Positions 22,127 to 35,657 are shown, counted from the first letter of the stretch. The stretch is 64,000 nucleotides of DNA from Sclerotinia nivalis (GCA_029531795.1 JAPEIS010000015.1:372001-436000), one strand, 5' to 3'. Notes: generated by a model from the letters alone, not told the origin. Numbers and translations: made by a program.

Positions 22127-25100
22127 CTAAACTACACTGGAAGAACTCGCTTGCTCCTGTGTTTGTGACTTTTTCGTCTTATCCCTTTTCTTGCCTACCA
22201 CATCCTTCAAAACCAACAACTTTTCCTCCGTAATTCTGATCGCTTCTTCTACCTCCCTATCCTCCATGCCCTCACTCTTCAATCTATCTTCCACATCTAA
22301 TCTCTCGATCGGCATCCTCCCCACATCTCTTAATCTATCCATTCCTGCCCTCTCCTCTAGCCACAACCAAAGTTCACTTTCTTCTTTCCTCCAAATCTCT
22401 TCATACGCTGCGATTCTTTCCGGAGTACCTAAATAGCTCAATCTCAAATCTCTATTCCCACCACCTCCAATAGGAAATCCGAAGCGGAACCAACTTGCTA
22501 CTAGAAGTCCGACTAGAAGCCCGTACAGTATATTGCCCGTCATTAATGGTTTGGCAATATCGACAATTGGCTCAAATACACCACGAACAGGCTCGAACAG
22601 ACCCCAATTGGTTGCCTCGGGTTTAGCCTCAGAAGCACCATCAGTAACTTTGCTAAGATTATTTGCTTTTGATCCTTTGCGACCTTTCTTTTTGCCTTTA
22701 CCAATAGCGCCTGGTGCTGCAGAACGACGAGTACCGACAGCTGCTTTAAGCGCTGCAATAACATCTTTCGTATATTGCACTTGACCGTCATTGGCACCTT
22801 TTTCGATTGGAGCTGTTTTTGAATTAGTATGCTTGCTATGGGAAATTAGAAATGACAAGTGGACTTACTTTTCAGCCAACTCTTGCCCGTCCACTCAATT
22901 GCGCAGTTGACTTGCAATCGAGTTCCATTGCCTTCTGACCATGAAAGACAATACCTAGTCTTGGTACTGAAAACATTACCACTAGGTACATCCGGGGTTA
23001 CAGTCGATACCGTTACAGAAATTGCCTTCTCAAGATCCATAGCATCCAGAGTTTCTGTAGAAACACATTTGGTTTGCTTCGGACCAATAGCACCATTCAA
23101 TGGCTTGATGTATGAATAATTTCGAACCTTATTATCTAAGGACAAAGGGATTTTGGCGTTCTCATCATAATTCAACTCGAGGCATTTTTGTTCATTGGTG
23201 AGCCAATCCCGCATCCAAGTGATAGATGCAGGTCCAAACATAAGACTATAGACTTTCCCGAGAGGTGCTGGAATGGTTTCGTCGGCAAGAATTCTCGCGT
23301 AATGTGTGTCGCCGTCAGAGCAATTTGTTGGTGCATGTGTAGCTGGACCAGGAAAGTCTGCCGCAGCTGATGGACTAGCCTGTTTACCCCCTTCGCTCTG
23401 AACTCCATTTGCCACAATCGCAGCTGATGCCTTTCGACTAACAACCTTGTCACCTGATTCGCTACCCACAACGCTACCATCGGCTTGGGTGAAGCTCATG
23501 CCATCTTCATCATCTTCATCTTCATCGTATATTTCCCCGCTCCCTACACTATCATCTGAAGATTGTGAGATACTGCCAGGACGAGAAGGAGGAGCTATGC
23601 CATCATATTTTTCGGTCTTATCACCACCACCAGTCTCTTCAAGGGTGACGCCATTTAGCGAACTTCGCAAATTTGGGTGGCCAATCTTCCATATGCCAAC
23701 TATGAGATCGTACGTTGAATCACGGCTTGTAAAACTAGCAAAAATATTTTTGGCATGTAATGTCGAAATCATCAAACCGTTCTTGAAGAGCAGTGCCGTA
23801 CTTCTCTTTTCTACCGATATGATCTCGTCAAAGCTCATGACCAACGTCGTGACCCAACCAAAGATATTGCTACTAAAACACAGGTGACCTTCAGATACGT
23901 ACAATCGACCGTGGGCAAGAATTTCTCTTTGTAAAGCGCAACTATAATCTTCGATAAGATAATCATCGTCAGGTACACTTCTGAATAATGCGTGAAAGTC
24001 ACGATTCCTCTTCTTGCTGGCTACAGCAAATCCAGTGATTTTAGGCGCACCCGAGCCTGGGCTTCCAATAGAGGAATTAGCTGCACCAATTGCAGCTCCG
24101 ACTGTTGTACCGGTTGCGGCAGAACTACCCCTTTTTCTGTGTTTGATAGCACTTCGAATACTACCGCTACGATGAATACCAGATTTTCCTTCGAATAAAG
24201 ATCCATTGGGAGGAGTTCGATCTCCAGCTGTGCTTGGTGCGTATACAGAACGTGGACGAGCAAGAGAATGTAGATCTTCGATTTGAGGTGTAGAGACAGC
24301 TTCGAGATTTTCACCAGTCAACAGATTTGGTGCTGTGGCCGAACGATTCGCGAAGAAATGGTCATCCTTAGCTGGGTCAGGCCTTCCTCGAGCTTCTTCT
24401 GGATATTTCGGCATTGTTGGGGTATTTCCTTCTTCTGAAATTCCAAATTGGCTCAGGCTAAGATCGCCCATGCCCAACGTTTTAACCGCTGGCTCTTTCT
24501 CTTCCATAAGATTGTCTGAATTTATCTTCTCTCCTAATGCTTCGACTTCCGGGCTCTCAATCTCTTGTATACCTGGTATTGTTTGTGCACCGCCCCTACT
24601 TCTTGTTCCCCCTGGGACTGATGTATTGGTGATACTGCTGCTCAGCGTGTTCGCAGCGTTCTGAGCGGCAGAAAAGACTGACGAGAAAAACCCTGATTGA
24701 CCCTGACCTGATGTAACCGCTCCGTTCTCTGGTGTTGGGGTTAATGGCACAGATTGACTGTTAGATAATTTACTAGGTACTCCTGAAGCAGAACCTGATC
24801 GAATTCGTCGATGTGATATCATATTTCCAGAAGGAGAAACTACAACATTTGAAGCGGATCTGGTGGGCGAATCGGGGCTAGTGGCAGAAGTAAATTGCGA
24901 TGATCTTGTATCGGTCGGTGTTGGAGGTGTATTAACAATCAGAGGGGCTGGCTGGTTCGCTGAGGGTGGAGTTTGCGGTCGGGGATTTGTGTCAATGGTG
25001 ATGAGCTTCTTTCCCACTTGTGGTCTCTCAGGAGATGAGGTTGTAGATCTGGACTTGCCGGGGGGTAACTGTTTATCAGAAAATATTGAACCAACTTTAG

Positions 25101-26408
25101 CAGTTATGAGACTTCCCCGCCTGGAATCAGCCCCACCGTCCTTGGTATTTAGAGATTGCTCGGCCCCTCCCCCTCCAGCTTTGCGGTCTGGACTTGTATT
25201 TGTGCTTGACCCACGCCTGGGTTTAAATACGTCCTTTAATCTACCAACTGGCGAAGATGATCGTCTCTGAGTTCCGTCGGCGGGAGCTCGAAGGTTTTGG
25301 GAGAGGCTCTTGATTGCTGACTCTGAGGCAGCCAGACTGTCTGTGGAGTCGGTTGGGAAGGGTTCCCCTTCTGCTTGAGTGAGCAAAGGTCTGATTTGTG
25401 GAAGTATCGATGTATGTATGAGTGGGGAGGAGGAAGTAAGATACCCAGTATGCGAAGGATGCGTAGTCAATGGTGGACGTGTTTCGCTGGCCCTATCAAA
25501 GTAGCAATTTGGGTTAGAAACTTAATTTCACCCAAAGCCAAGATCAATTCTCCACATGTCAAAGCACAGCCATATGCTAAAATTACGCCAAATGTGGTGA
25601 GATGCATGAGAAAATAGGGAGTAAATGCAAGTGAAGCAACTCGATGACAATGCGATGTCGATGTTGTGGTTTTAGAGTACAACTGTACTGGATACTGTAT
25701 GCAAGATTGACGAGGTTGATGGGGAGAAGCCTGTAATGTTGTGGTTGTGACGCCTGAGATGCCCCTAATGGGTCTTCCCGAGCCTTTCGCTTTTTAAACC
25801 ATGTCTCATGGTAATCCCAAACCATGAAATAACCGCGAGGGGATTGACAGATAATGTCGGTGAGAAGAGAAAAGGGAGATGAGATAATAAGAGAAAAGAA
25901 AGGAGAGCAATCAAATTAAACAACGATGGAAAGAATAGATTACTTACGATTCAGTTTCCGAATCATATGTTAACAAACTACTTCCACCCGAGAGATTTCT
26001 GTTGATGGGATTCCTGGTACCATCTTCCAAAGTTCCTCTTTCAGCAACATCTCTTCCCCTAGCTACCTCTTCTGCCAAACAACGTTCGGCCTCCTCTCGT
26101 TGCAATCGCTTCTTTTTCGATTCGAATCCTTTCGGCACAAACTTTTTGAGGTTATTCGATGCATGGCTTTCCGTCTCAGAATCCGAATTCCCTTTAAACT
26201 TATCTATCGCTCCTTCTAACGAGGCGCGGATTCCGTGCGAGATCTCACTTGCGCCGCTCCTCACTGAATGTGATGCGGAATTTCTATGCCTTTTCACGTT
26301 TCGCGACTTCGAAAAAATACCCGTCGATTTGGAAGATTCGGAGGCAGTGGGCGAGGCAGGAATGTCGTCCATGGCGGGGGAATCAACCAGGAACCTGGAA
26401 GATTGCAT
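22127..26408 (-). CDS. GRAM + VASt (StART-like) membrane protein, LAM/Ysp2-type sterol transporter
   Basis: A lipid-transfer protein of the LAM/Ysp family, which moves sterol between ER and plasma membrane at contact sites. Exons: 25948-26408, 22869-25492 and 22127-22812. Introns: 25493-25947 (455 nt, unusually long) and 22813-22868 (56 nt), whose splicing restores GKSWLK-T-PIEKGAND. Total about 1,260 aa. Order: long Ser/Pro-rich N-terminus; GRAM domain at about 24020-23680 (DFHALFRSVPDDDYLIEDYS, FSSNIFGWVTTLVMSFDEI); acidic linker; VASt domain at about 23310-22870 (ILADETIPAPLGKVYSLMFG); one TM helix at about 22560-22490 (ILYGLLVGLLVASWFRFGF); charged tail. The start could be 26408 or the internal ATG at 26372. 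Confidence 0.9.
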
Positions 26409-27573
26409 AAATAGGATCTATCATGCACTGAGGAAGAATGGATGGCAGGAAAAGCACAATCTTTCGAATTCGAGATATTGATATGCAGGTAATATAAAGT
26501 ATGTGATTTAGGAGCAGGTAAGTAAGTTCGAAGGATAGATTCAAACTCTATGAAATCAATTCAAGGTAGGAGGGAGGTAGGTATGATCGTGAATTCGAAA
26601 TCGGGCTGGGCTGGAATGAGATTTGTTTCTATGAATGTCCTTCTCAATTCCAAAAAACCTTAACAATATGACGCGTTAATACTAAAGCTCCAATGGCTTT
26701 CAATTGATTGATATTTAATATGGGATGGTATAATTGTCAAATATAAATAAATAAACAAACAAACACTAATACTGCAAGGACCTTTTCCAAGAGTTTATTT
26801 CCTCATGATTCCTATCCACCTGGTACCTTCCTTCTACTTATCATGACTCCATAGAAAGTTCAACTCCCCGTAAGCCTGCCTGTCATGAACGAACCCCCGA
26901 GCTCTGTCTATCTTGGAAACCTTCTTCACGTCATTGGTAGCCGAGAATTCGAATTATGCAAGGCAAAAGCAAGGAAGGTACTTGCCGTGCTGTCGCCCAG
27001 TTTTTTGGGTTTACGGAGTAGGTACGAGGAAGTAAATACTAATATAATAATAAATACTAGGTAAGCATCGATATGGATGATGTATGACCACAACCTGCAA
27101 GGGATTTTGAGGGCTCCATTGATTTCCAAGGCGTGGGGTAGGTTATCTACTCCGTACGTAGGTAGTAGGTATACCCTAAACTTGGAATTTATGCTAGAGA
27201 TGAGAAGGTTTTGAGAAGGTTTTGAGAAGTTTTTAAGAAGTTTTTGAGAAGTTTTCAATATAATATGTTTTATCGTAATGGGAGCATTAGGTAGCAGGTA
27301 GCAGTATTGCATTGCATTATATGTTTGGAGTCTACGGTACTCAATAGGTATTCCCTGTACACCGTAGAACTAACCGCCTTAGCCCTGAAAGATAAGCAAT
27401 TTCGACCACCCCGGGATCTATCCCTATCCGATGACCGCATACGTACATGCAGTTCTTATCCCTCATTCTCCAAACGTTTGAACACACAACCAATACTACT
27501 TACTAAAATCAACTTTTTCGACTGTCCCATGAGTTGACTGAATGTTAGAGATATATTCATAGACTTGAGTACC
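26409..27573. other. Divergent promoter region
   Basis: About 1.2 kb between divergently transcribed GRAM and MIT genes. Only shadow ORFs seen. A GAGAAGTTTT-like repeat series lies at 27203-27257. Confidence 0.5.
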
Positions 27574-29278
27574 ATGGAAGCTTCCTCCCTGGTCCTGGTG
27601 TGTTCCTATCATTCGCTCATATATCATCATCCCCTTTAGCTGATAGACAATACAGGCCCATGATCATGCTCGCGCTGCAGCTGTTGCGACGCATAGTTCC
27701 GATACAACTGTTGCAATAAATGAACATGCCTTGGCTGCCGGAGAATTTGCAAAAGCTGCATCAGGGACTGGAAGCGCAGAAGCTTTGAGGACTTTAAGAC
27801 TTCTAGAACAACATCACCAGCGACTCTCAGAACTCCTTCGATACCCCACCGAACACCCCGTAACTCCGAACGCCAGCGAAACCGAGATTAAAACAGTCAC
27901 GGAGAAACCGGTATCGCCATCTGCGGCTGTAACAGAATTACGCGCTTCGAAATCAGACCTTGGCCCTCGCGCATCCACTGCTCGAAATGCCACAAGCTCG
28001 CAAACCCCTAGGCGCCTTCCTCCGCGCGAACTTTCTTCCTCAATCGCCAGTAATCTAGCTTCTGCAAGAGGTATACGCTCAGGTCATAATCGCCAGCCTC
28101 TCTCACCAAGTGCATCATCTCTACAAGCTCCAGGGAGTATTGAGGGACGCCGAGAAGTTAGCAAACGACCGAAAGTTCCATCCATTCCAGAGTATACTAC
28201 GTCTAGGCCTAGTTGGGTTCCTCCTCAACCTACACAAAACAAAGCAGACCCTCAAACTTCTACATCACGAACATCTGCAGTCGCCGAGCCCAAATCATCT
28301 CTTGCAATTGCCCAAGATGAGGGTTTCTCTAAGTTCTACAGTGCATTCAATAGTGTCGTCTATAAGCTATCAGCTCCCTTGGCTTTTGCTGGCTTACCTC
28401 TATTCTCGGAAACCGATTCGTCTCCAACGTCACCAGAGATACCATCTACAACCACTCGCAAAAGTAAACCCCGAAGCAGAGAAAGAATGCCTATTGAAGA
28501 GCCTGATCTCACCAAGTACATATCTAAACCAGCTCTTCGTGCAATGGCTCGTGATGGTCATCCAGGCAATGATTCCTTTTACGTCGTCCCTACCACTGGT
28601 CACACTGTATCATATGCACATATTCTCTCCTTTGAGAAAAAAGAACAACGTCGTTTAGCAGCTTCCATGCACAGCGCAGATCCCGACCTATTCCCTGATC
28701 CAAATGACGAGGATGATTTTGTCGATGCTCGTGAAACGCCAATGCCTAATTCTCCGAGCAATTCGAAACGAAATCGTCGTCTTGCTGGTAGAGAAACAGA
28801 TACTCGCATCGAGGAACTAGATCTCGAAAACAAGAGTCTCAAGCAATGTATCGACAAACTTAGCAATCGACTCCATGCATTTGAAATGGCAGCGCAGAAT
28901 AGTAGTATGGCTCTACACGAGAGCATACGTCTAATGCGTCCTGAGGATAGAAGTCCAGGTGGAGGACCAAATGATGAAATGATCAGAAGGAGATTAATTG
29001 AACTCGAAGAACAAATGAGGATAAGAAATAAAGAAAACGAGAGACTATTCCGCGAAAATGAAAAGTTGAGAGAAACAGTCGCCAAGTATCGGAATAGGTG
29101 GGATATATTGAAAGCGGGAGCGAAGACCAGAAGGGATAATAAAGAATCGAGTTTGAAGGGGCCCGAATCGAGAGACGGGAGTGTGAAAGATGGGAATAGT
29201 GTGAATGGTGCGAGTGGGAAGGATATGAAGGATGGCAGAGAGAAGGAAGTAGGCAGTGGAAGGTTCATGGCTGGATAG
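27574..29278 (+). CDS. MIT-domain coiled-coil protein, possibly Atg38/NRBF2-like
   Basis: Exon 1 is tiny (27574-27597, MEASSLVL). An intron at 27598-27655 (GTGTGT..ACAG) leads to exon 2 at 27656-29278, giving 548 aa. Residues about 9-60 form an MIT-like three-helix segment (AHDHARAAAVATHSS, then EFAKAASGTGSAEALRTLRL and LLEQHHQRLSELL). A Ser/Pro-rich disordered middle follows. A conserved-looking block (DLTKYISKPALRAMARDGHP) precedes a C-terminal coiled coil at roughly 385-495 (RIEELDLENKSLKQCIDKLS). N-terminal MIT plus distal coiled coil is the layout of Atg38/NRBF2, an autophagy PI3-kinase complex I subunit. That assignment is inference; other MIT proteins are possible. Confidence 0.82.
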
Positions 29279-30331
29279 TTCGTTGCTACATATCTTGGAT
29301 GATATGATGTAATGTGACATTCTCGAGACTTTTCAGTCTCGACATTAGGAACATGTGTAAAGCGCAAGTCACTGCGATAGCTAGCTAGAGTATCTTCTAG
29401 CATAGGAAACGGTAAAAGGTATATTTCAAATCATACAACATCTCCAGTACCCACGCATTGAAGCCAAAAAACAAACAAGCACAGAAACGAAATATATGAG
29501 CTATCTACCTACCTATATACCCATCCATCCATTTCATCTCTCTCTCTCTCTCACATATCACACACGATACTAATCTACCTCGTAAGTTCTAATACGAGCA
29601 CACCGTACCCGTACCCAAGTCCAAACCCAAATTCCATTTCCATTTTTCATTTTTTTCATTTCTCATTTCCTCTCTCGGTTTTACGTATATACGTATATAT
29701 GTATACACCTAAATACGTATTATGTATTATGTATGTAAGATCACTAGAATAGATTAGATGTCTAGCGGTCTAGCTAGTTGGCATGTGGGATTACTTGAAT
29801 ATTAGTGGGATAGGGATAGATGTAGGTATAGGTATGTGTATATGTGTATATGTGTATAATAGATTGTAGACTATAGACTGTAAACTGTAGACTATAGACT
29901 GTAAACTGTAGACTGTAGACTATAGGTTAATTGTATATTTAGAATATTTAGAATACATGTGGATATGAATATGAATATACATAAGATTGATATATAGCCT
30001 GCAACATTGATATAAACTCAGAAATTAACATTGCATATTCAAGCAAAGTACACAACGATAGGAAGAAAACTCTATGATTATTTCCCTTTACTTATTTCGC
30101 TAAGTATTCCTACCTACCTACCTACTTATCCATCGCTGTATATCCCAATTCCGTCGCTATCTCTATCAACCGTTGAAGTCATTTTATAACCCTTTCTTTC
30201 TCCTTCCGCTAAGGCATGGAAGTTTCTGCTTCCATATTTCCGCTCCCGCATATCAAGCGCATTTGCAATTTACAAAAATCTATCCCAAACCCTAGTGCGA
30301 ATAGACTAAGCACAATCCATACCTGATATAT
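29279..30331. other. Intergenic between convergent genes
   Basis: About 1 kb between the 3' ends of the MIT and pantothenate kinase genes. Contains CT and CCAT microsatellites (29500-29560) and the tandem tract at 29865-29927. No coding region seen. Confidence 0.55.
29865..29927. repeat. TGTAGACTATAGAC / TGTAAAC tandem repeat
   Basis: Alternating 7-mers TGTAGAC, TATAGAC and TGTAAAC in a row, seen directly. The preceding 29825-29860 is a TATGTG/GTATA run. Confidence 0.8.
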
Positions 30332-31876
30332 CTATTCAGCCCTACTAATCTCCCTCCTCAATGCTTTCAACTCCTCCCCAATATCCTTCACCCCTGTCTC
30401 ACTCTCTTCAAAACTCATCCTCCTACCCCATCCCTCTGGTTTCCTCTTCAAAAACGCTCCTACACTTCCAAGATACCCTTCATGTCTTAAAAACATTGCC
30501 TTTTTCTCTCCGTTACTCCAGAATTTAATCGCGTAGCTCAATGTATTAATCGTTTGTCTATGGCCTCTTATGAAACTTCCCCCAAAGTATATCGTCGACA
30601 AAGAATGTTTTTCTGATTGTAAATATGCAATTTGTCCGATATTGTTGGATATTGCGTAGAGAAGGGACCGGGAAATATCTTCGTGCGAAAATGGTGGGTC
30701 TACGGTAGAGTGAGACGAAGCGGATGGTTCCTCGCTATTATTTTGTCCTCCTGAGTCTTCGGCTAATCGTTCAGCTTCTCTTTTCATGCGAAATACTTTG
30801 CCGAATGAACTTGCGATTGTGCTGCTTTTGAGGCCGATTTTACCATAGTCGGTGCCGTAGATGTCGCCTACTAACATATCAACTTTGGCATTGTCGCCCC
30901 GTTCAGCCATGCCGAGCATATCATCGAATGTTCGAGCTCCCGTTAGAAGAGAAAGTAATCCCCAGAGTGTTCCGCCGCCGAGAGAGGTCCCGCCAACTCG
31001 TTGGTATTCTCGTGGTCCGGATACTTTTATCATGGATACACCACTACCTATATTGACAAGGAGGTATGGATAGATGTCCGGGCTCGGCGAGGTGAAATGC
31101 ATAGGATCTCTTTCGCTATATGTAAATACTTCGCGGGGTATTTCAGTAATGAAGAAATCGAGTCCTGTTTACTCGTCCGTTAGCATTGTACATCATCCAA
31201 AACCATGTCGCATGAGAGAAATACCAATGATCAAACATTCCATCTCATCCTCCCGTATAACATCCACACCCAAAGCTTCCTTAATCTTATCATAGTACTT
31301 GTATGCCCCTCCACCGGTTGCCATCACACATAGATCCCCAGGTCTCGATCCATTGAGTTTCTGTTGCTTAATCTGCAGCTGCTTCATAAACTCCACACAA
31401 TCATCTATTCGATCCGTCTCAAAGTTCATAAAATTGAGTCTTCCGCCTGGTTCGCGCGAATGCGCCTCCCTCGAGAAGTATACGAGTTTAGCTAAAGAAC
31501 CTCCAATCTTACACATATGTCAGTAAACTTTCGGGAATGATAACTATAATCCAAAAAAATGGGCCCATACATCTACAGCAATATGACTGACAACTGCCGT
31601 ATGATTCGGCAGCCGGATATCCTTGGTGTCATAATTCCTTTCGTTCACATTCAATTCCTTCGGGGAAGCAGAATCCTGATCGACTATAAATGCTCCGGTA
31701 ACATTAATCTTCACACTGCCGGGATGAATGATCGTACTGTCAATTTCCGCCGTGTTTGTTCTCGCGCGCAAATGGCCGCTAACTGCCGCAGGAGAGGAGG
31801 GGTTGGCGGGGTTTTCATTGTTGGAATTCGAGGTGGAGGGCATGATATTTTCAGTCTGCGGGACATCCGCAGACAT
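30332..31876 (-). CDS. panK: Pantothenate kinase (eukaryotic type II)
   Basis: Phosphorylates pantothenate, the first and rate-setting step of coenzyme A synthesis. Exons: 31571-31876, 31225-31507 and 30332-31164. Introns: 31508-31570 and 31165-31224. Phases check, giving about 473 aa. Start is ATG at 31876 (MSADVPQTENIM). ASKHA-fold landmarks in order: VDIGGSLAKLVYFS (rebuilt across intron 1), ATGGGAYKYYDKIKEAL, LLVNIGSGVSMIKV, GGTSLGGGTLWGLLSLL, and YFGGSFIRGH near the end. The N-terminal 75 residues are Ser/Asn-rich and variable in the family. Intact. First intron ends in a TGTAAG acceptor rather than a pyrimidine-AG. Confidence 0.94.
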
Positions 31877-32440
31877 GGCGGATTATTTCTGGCTGAATTG
31901 CCAGAGAATTGAGGAAATTATGAAGACATAAATAGAAGATGTTGAAAGAAGAGTCTGACATTGATTGGCCCCGAGTTTGTTTAATTGCTTTGGTTATTTT
32001 TGAAGGAGCTATTGCCGAGCCGAAATGCTAGGTACAGTAAGTAGTATTCAGGGGTCGTTCTTATCGATAAGCAATGTGCCGGTTTCTGCACCTTCCCTTC
32101 CCTTCTTTTATTGTCAATATCGAATCATGAAATCAGATCATAGGTATTTTTGCTTTGCTCAAGTTTGATCGAGGTAATCTGTCTTCGTTGTCCGGATTCG
32201 TCTTCCGGCTTCGTTCTCCGGCTTCCGGGTCTCAGCAGTATCAATAGAAGAGGCTGGCTCCATTGTTTGATTTTGGTTTATCAGTACACCCAGCGGTTTA
32301 CTATTTGATTAATTTTCAATCACGATTTCCTATAAAAATAGTAAATGATGAGGGAACATTTTAATAAAAATTCACAGAAGCCATGTTTCTTGTGAAGTGT
32401 CCCTCATTCTTCTTCTAAATCTACCAAATTCTTTGCTTGC
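31877..32440. other. Upstream of pantothenate kinase; no gene
   Basis: About 560 bases. A degenerate GTCTTCCGGCTTCG repeat lies at 32178-32230. This presumably includes the kinase promoter. Confidence 0.5.
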
Positions 32441-33200
32441 AAGTACAAGCCTTGAATGTTACTCCAAACTTTGATCCATCATCCAATATTGGATCCACCA
32501 TCCAATGTTGATTCTTCTCTGAACGAATATCTCTGAAACATGGCAGATATCAAATCGTCTGAATGTATCTGGCACATCAATAGTAGGATCCAAGATAATT
32601 CCCAAGCACATTGGCTCATCCTCGAGGTTAGTTTCATACAAGTTCACCAGAAAGCATGCGGCAGCCTGTCCGAGCTAGATTGATAGGATCGTCATCCTCG
32701 TCGAGTAGGACCTTCTTTAGATGAGCAGGGTCCTCACCGTTGAAAAGACCTGGAAATGAAATCTTGCGCCAATTGGAGCTCACTTGAATGCCCATCATCC
32801 GACCAATTGTTGTGATCTTTCCATATCTAATGTTCCCACATGTTTTTCTCCATTATCGGGAATAATCTTAGTCTCGGCGTGCAACAGAAGTCTGGATCGT
32901 TCATCCGTCGGAGAATTCACTTAGGGATCAAGTTGTGGAATCTTGCCATAATTCCATGACGGAGTTTATTTACTACTTCTGTAACTTCCCGTTCAACGGG
33001 TACCACAAAAGTAATGGCACAACCATCCAGTGAATACACCTGCGGCATAACTTGTGTCATGAATGTGATTTAGATGCCGGCGAGCTAGCTCAGCAATTGT
33101 TGGCAGCCTGTCCTCCGCACGAGTAACATTGCACATGGTGAAAGATACGACAACAGTTGACCATTGCGTACCCAAGAGATAATCTAGCAATCAGGACCTG
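32441..33200 (-). pseudogene. HET-domain (heterokaryon incompatibility) gene relic, 3' part
   Basis: HET-domain proteins trigger fungal self/non-self cell death. Several frames on the - strand, in order, resemble the C-terminal part of such a protein. 33190-32993 reads WSTVVVSFTMCNVTRAEDRL, then PTIAELARR, close to the family's W..V..YS...LT...DRLPALSGLA block. Next is LFNGEDPAHLKKVLLDEDDD around 32740-32680. Then 32647-32460 reads MCLGIILDPTIDVPDTFRRF, like the usual tail. At least two frame changes and stops interrupt it. No N-terminal HET core was recognised upstream to 33.9 kb. Certainly non-functional if the sequence is right. Confidence 0.62.
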
Positions 33201-35657
33201 CATGTATCGAACAATATTACCGATTTCTGTAGGCTGTTGCTACGATTCTATGCACTGTAGTTGCTTGGCGTGCCATCTCGGACATGAATACATTTTGACA
33301 ACGCTATTGTGTTTGTCAACTTTACTAGTATCTTCACTCTTGAAAATTCACACAAACCTAGTATAATCGATCTTTTGCGAATATGACTGTCCTTGAGCTT
33401 AGCATTGTTTCTTGTAAACCCCATACTGTGAGCAAGGTATGTATAATTCTTTAGAATCAATCATCAGCAGATTATAATTGCATTGCCAAAGCCACTACAG
33501 GAATAATCTCGGCTCATTAAAGGAGACCTTGTGTGCTGTTAATGTTACTATCATCACGATTTGAAGGTGGCGTTAGTTGAAGCTACAAACAAGTAATCAA
33601 TAGACGTGGTGCGTGGTCAAGGTTATTTTAATGTTGATGAATGGGGCGATTCCTTGATATATTCTCAACGACATACTGTAGGTGTGTTTACAAACTAGAT
33701 TTTTAAAAAGTAATACCGTTGTTGTCCACTTACAACTGCACGTGTAGATGGTCCAATCCACGCCATTTCTCCCCTCTGGCTTGAGCGGAAAGCCCTTCCT
33801 AGTATTCATTGTAAAAAGCCCCCTCCTTTACCGACTGGGATGTTGTACTTAACATATCTCAGAGTCTACATCAATTTTTTAGGAGATGTTTGGTTGGTAT
33901 TGCATTGATCATATATTCGTCGCCCTCAACAAGTGTGCAATAGATAAACTACTAATTCTGCATATACACTTGTATCATCAATTTTCAGAGGATAGGGGTG
34001 GCTTTATTCATTCCACTTGGAACTTCTTAAGATACACGGTGCAGAAGGCGTGCATGGTGTGAGCTGTCAAGAATTATTTGCATAACTTAGAAGAGACAGA
34101 AGGGATTTTGCTGGACTATTGCGAGGGGGAAGGCTGATTGTGAAGGGAAGATGAACAGATCCGAGGTAAGGCCATTGGGGGAGCAATTCAACAAAGCATA
34201 ATTTCTGGGTATCCGTTAGAGATCCCTCGATCTCCGTTAAAGAACTTCAGTAGCTCCCGATGAGCTTTAACTCTGTATACTCTATAGGTAGACAAAGATT
34301 CCCAATACACAATACAAATATCAAACTATCCGATTGACCAATAAGTTTGCAACGCAGCTCAAAGAATCAACAAGATATAATCTGAAATTCAGCCGGGCCA
34401 CTCTCTAGCCTCGCACAAAAAGTAACTTGATCTATCCATGCATATCATTCATCCCCCATTCCTATTCATTTCAACAGTAATCCAATAATCTACCAACTGC
34501 AATCCAATCCAATTCAATGTATTCATACCATCTCATCAAGCATCAAAGCATGAAAGAGACTCCAAACCCCATCCATAATCATCACATCAACCTAACATAG
34601 CTCAATAAGCCACTTTTGACTTTTACATACATACATCGAGCTTCGATAAACAAAAAACTTTCTTTGAAACTAAATGTACATGCCTCGAAAAGGAGAGCTC
34701 TAGAAAAAAGCTCTGGTCCTGTGCAAGTGAAGTTACCAGTACTTTTCACTCGTCATGATTAAAAAGTAGCAATTATATTACTAGGTATTTCCATTGCGGA
34801 TTTTCAGTTGTATGCAATTCTTAATTGCTAGGGGCAATATAGATAGATAGCTATTTATATTCATGCATCTCTTCTCATCTCATCTCTTCACCTCACCCCT
34901 AATCTGAAAAAAATATCCTCATTCTTCATTCTTCGCTTCCCACCCCAGCTTTCACAAGGAATGTCATTCCCCAAGATCTTCACCCGTACAAAGAACCTCC
35001 CCAGCCCCCACAAAAAATAACAGCCACATCCACAGAGCACCTCCACCTCCACCTCCACCTCCACGGTAATCCAATTGCGGTCATGAAGAATTACCATGTG
35101 AAATTACCATTTCCGGAGTCTTTACAAACTTTGTCCCAGCCTGCCTGCCTGTCTCTGGAGTTTTATACCCGCATATTTTATTTCCCGCATTTGCGGATAA
35201 TTGATGGGTGGGTGTACTTACATTCCTGCCAGCGATAAGTTTCTAACCAGATGATAGGGATGAATTTTCTTGTCTTCTGGGAGGTTTTGCATTTATAAAA
35301 AAGGATGGATAGAATTGAATGAACATAGTAGGAAGTGATCGATGTGAATCAAATATTACAAGAGCATCCAAAATACACGGAAGTCCCTGCATTTCTTTCT
35401 CCTTTTTCAGGAATGAAAATTTCGTTGCCTGGTATCTACCTGTGCCATTGAAAGGAATGATGTATACCTGAAGAATCGACTCTTTGTTGCGCAAGCTCTT
35501 ATATATATTTATCACTTACCCCTCTTCCCTCCTTTTGTTCTTCATCGTTCTCAATTGCAAGTCAATCCTCTTCAATTGATTATAGCTTCTTCTTCAGTTC
35601 AAAAAAATCATTCGCAAGATCTTATCCTCGAGGTTTAAAGTAGAAATCTATCTCAAT
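33201..35657. other. Intergenic, no gene recognised
   Basis: About 2.4 kb. Only short unconvincing ORFs. The last 150 bases before 35658 are pyrimidine-rich and probably form the CFEM leader. A (CCACCT)n microsatellite is at 35037-35064. Confidence 0.55.
35037..35064. repeat. (CCACCT)n microsatellite
   Basis: Perfect tandem hexamers, seen directly. Confidence 0.85.

Noticed and set aside
28600..29403. A 267-codon - strand ORF
   Set aside because: Antisense to the coiled-coil part of the MIT gene; Leu/Ser-rich shadow of a charged coding sequence.
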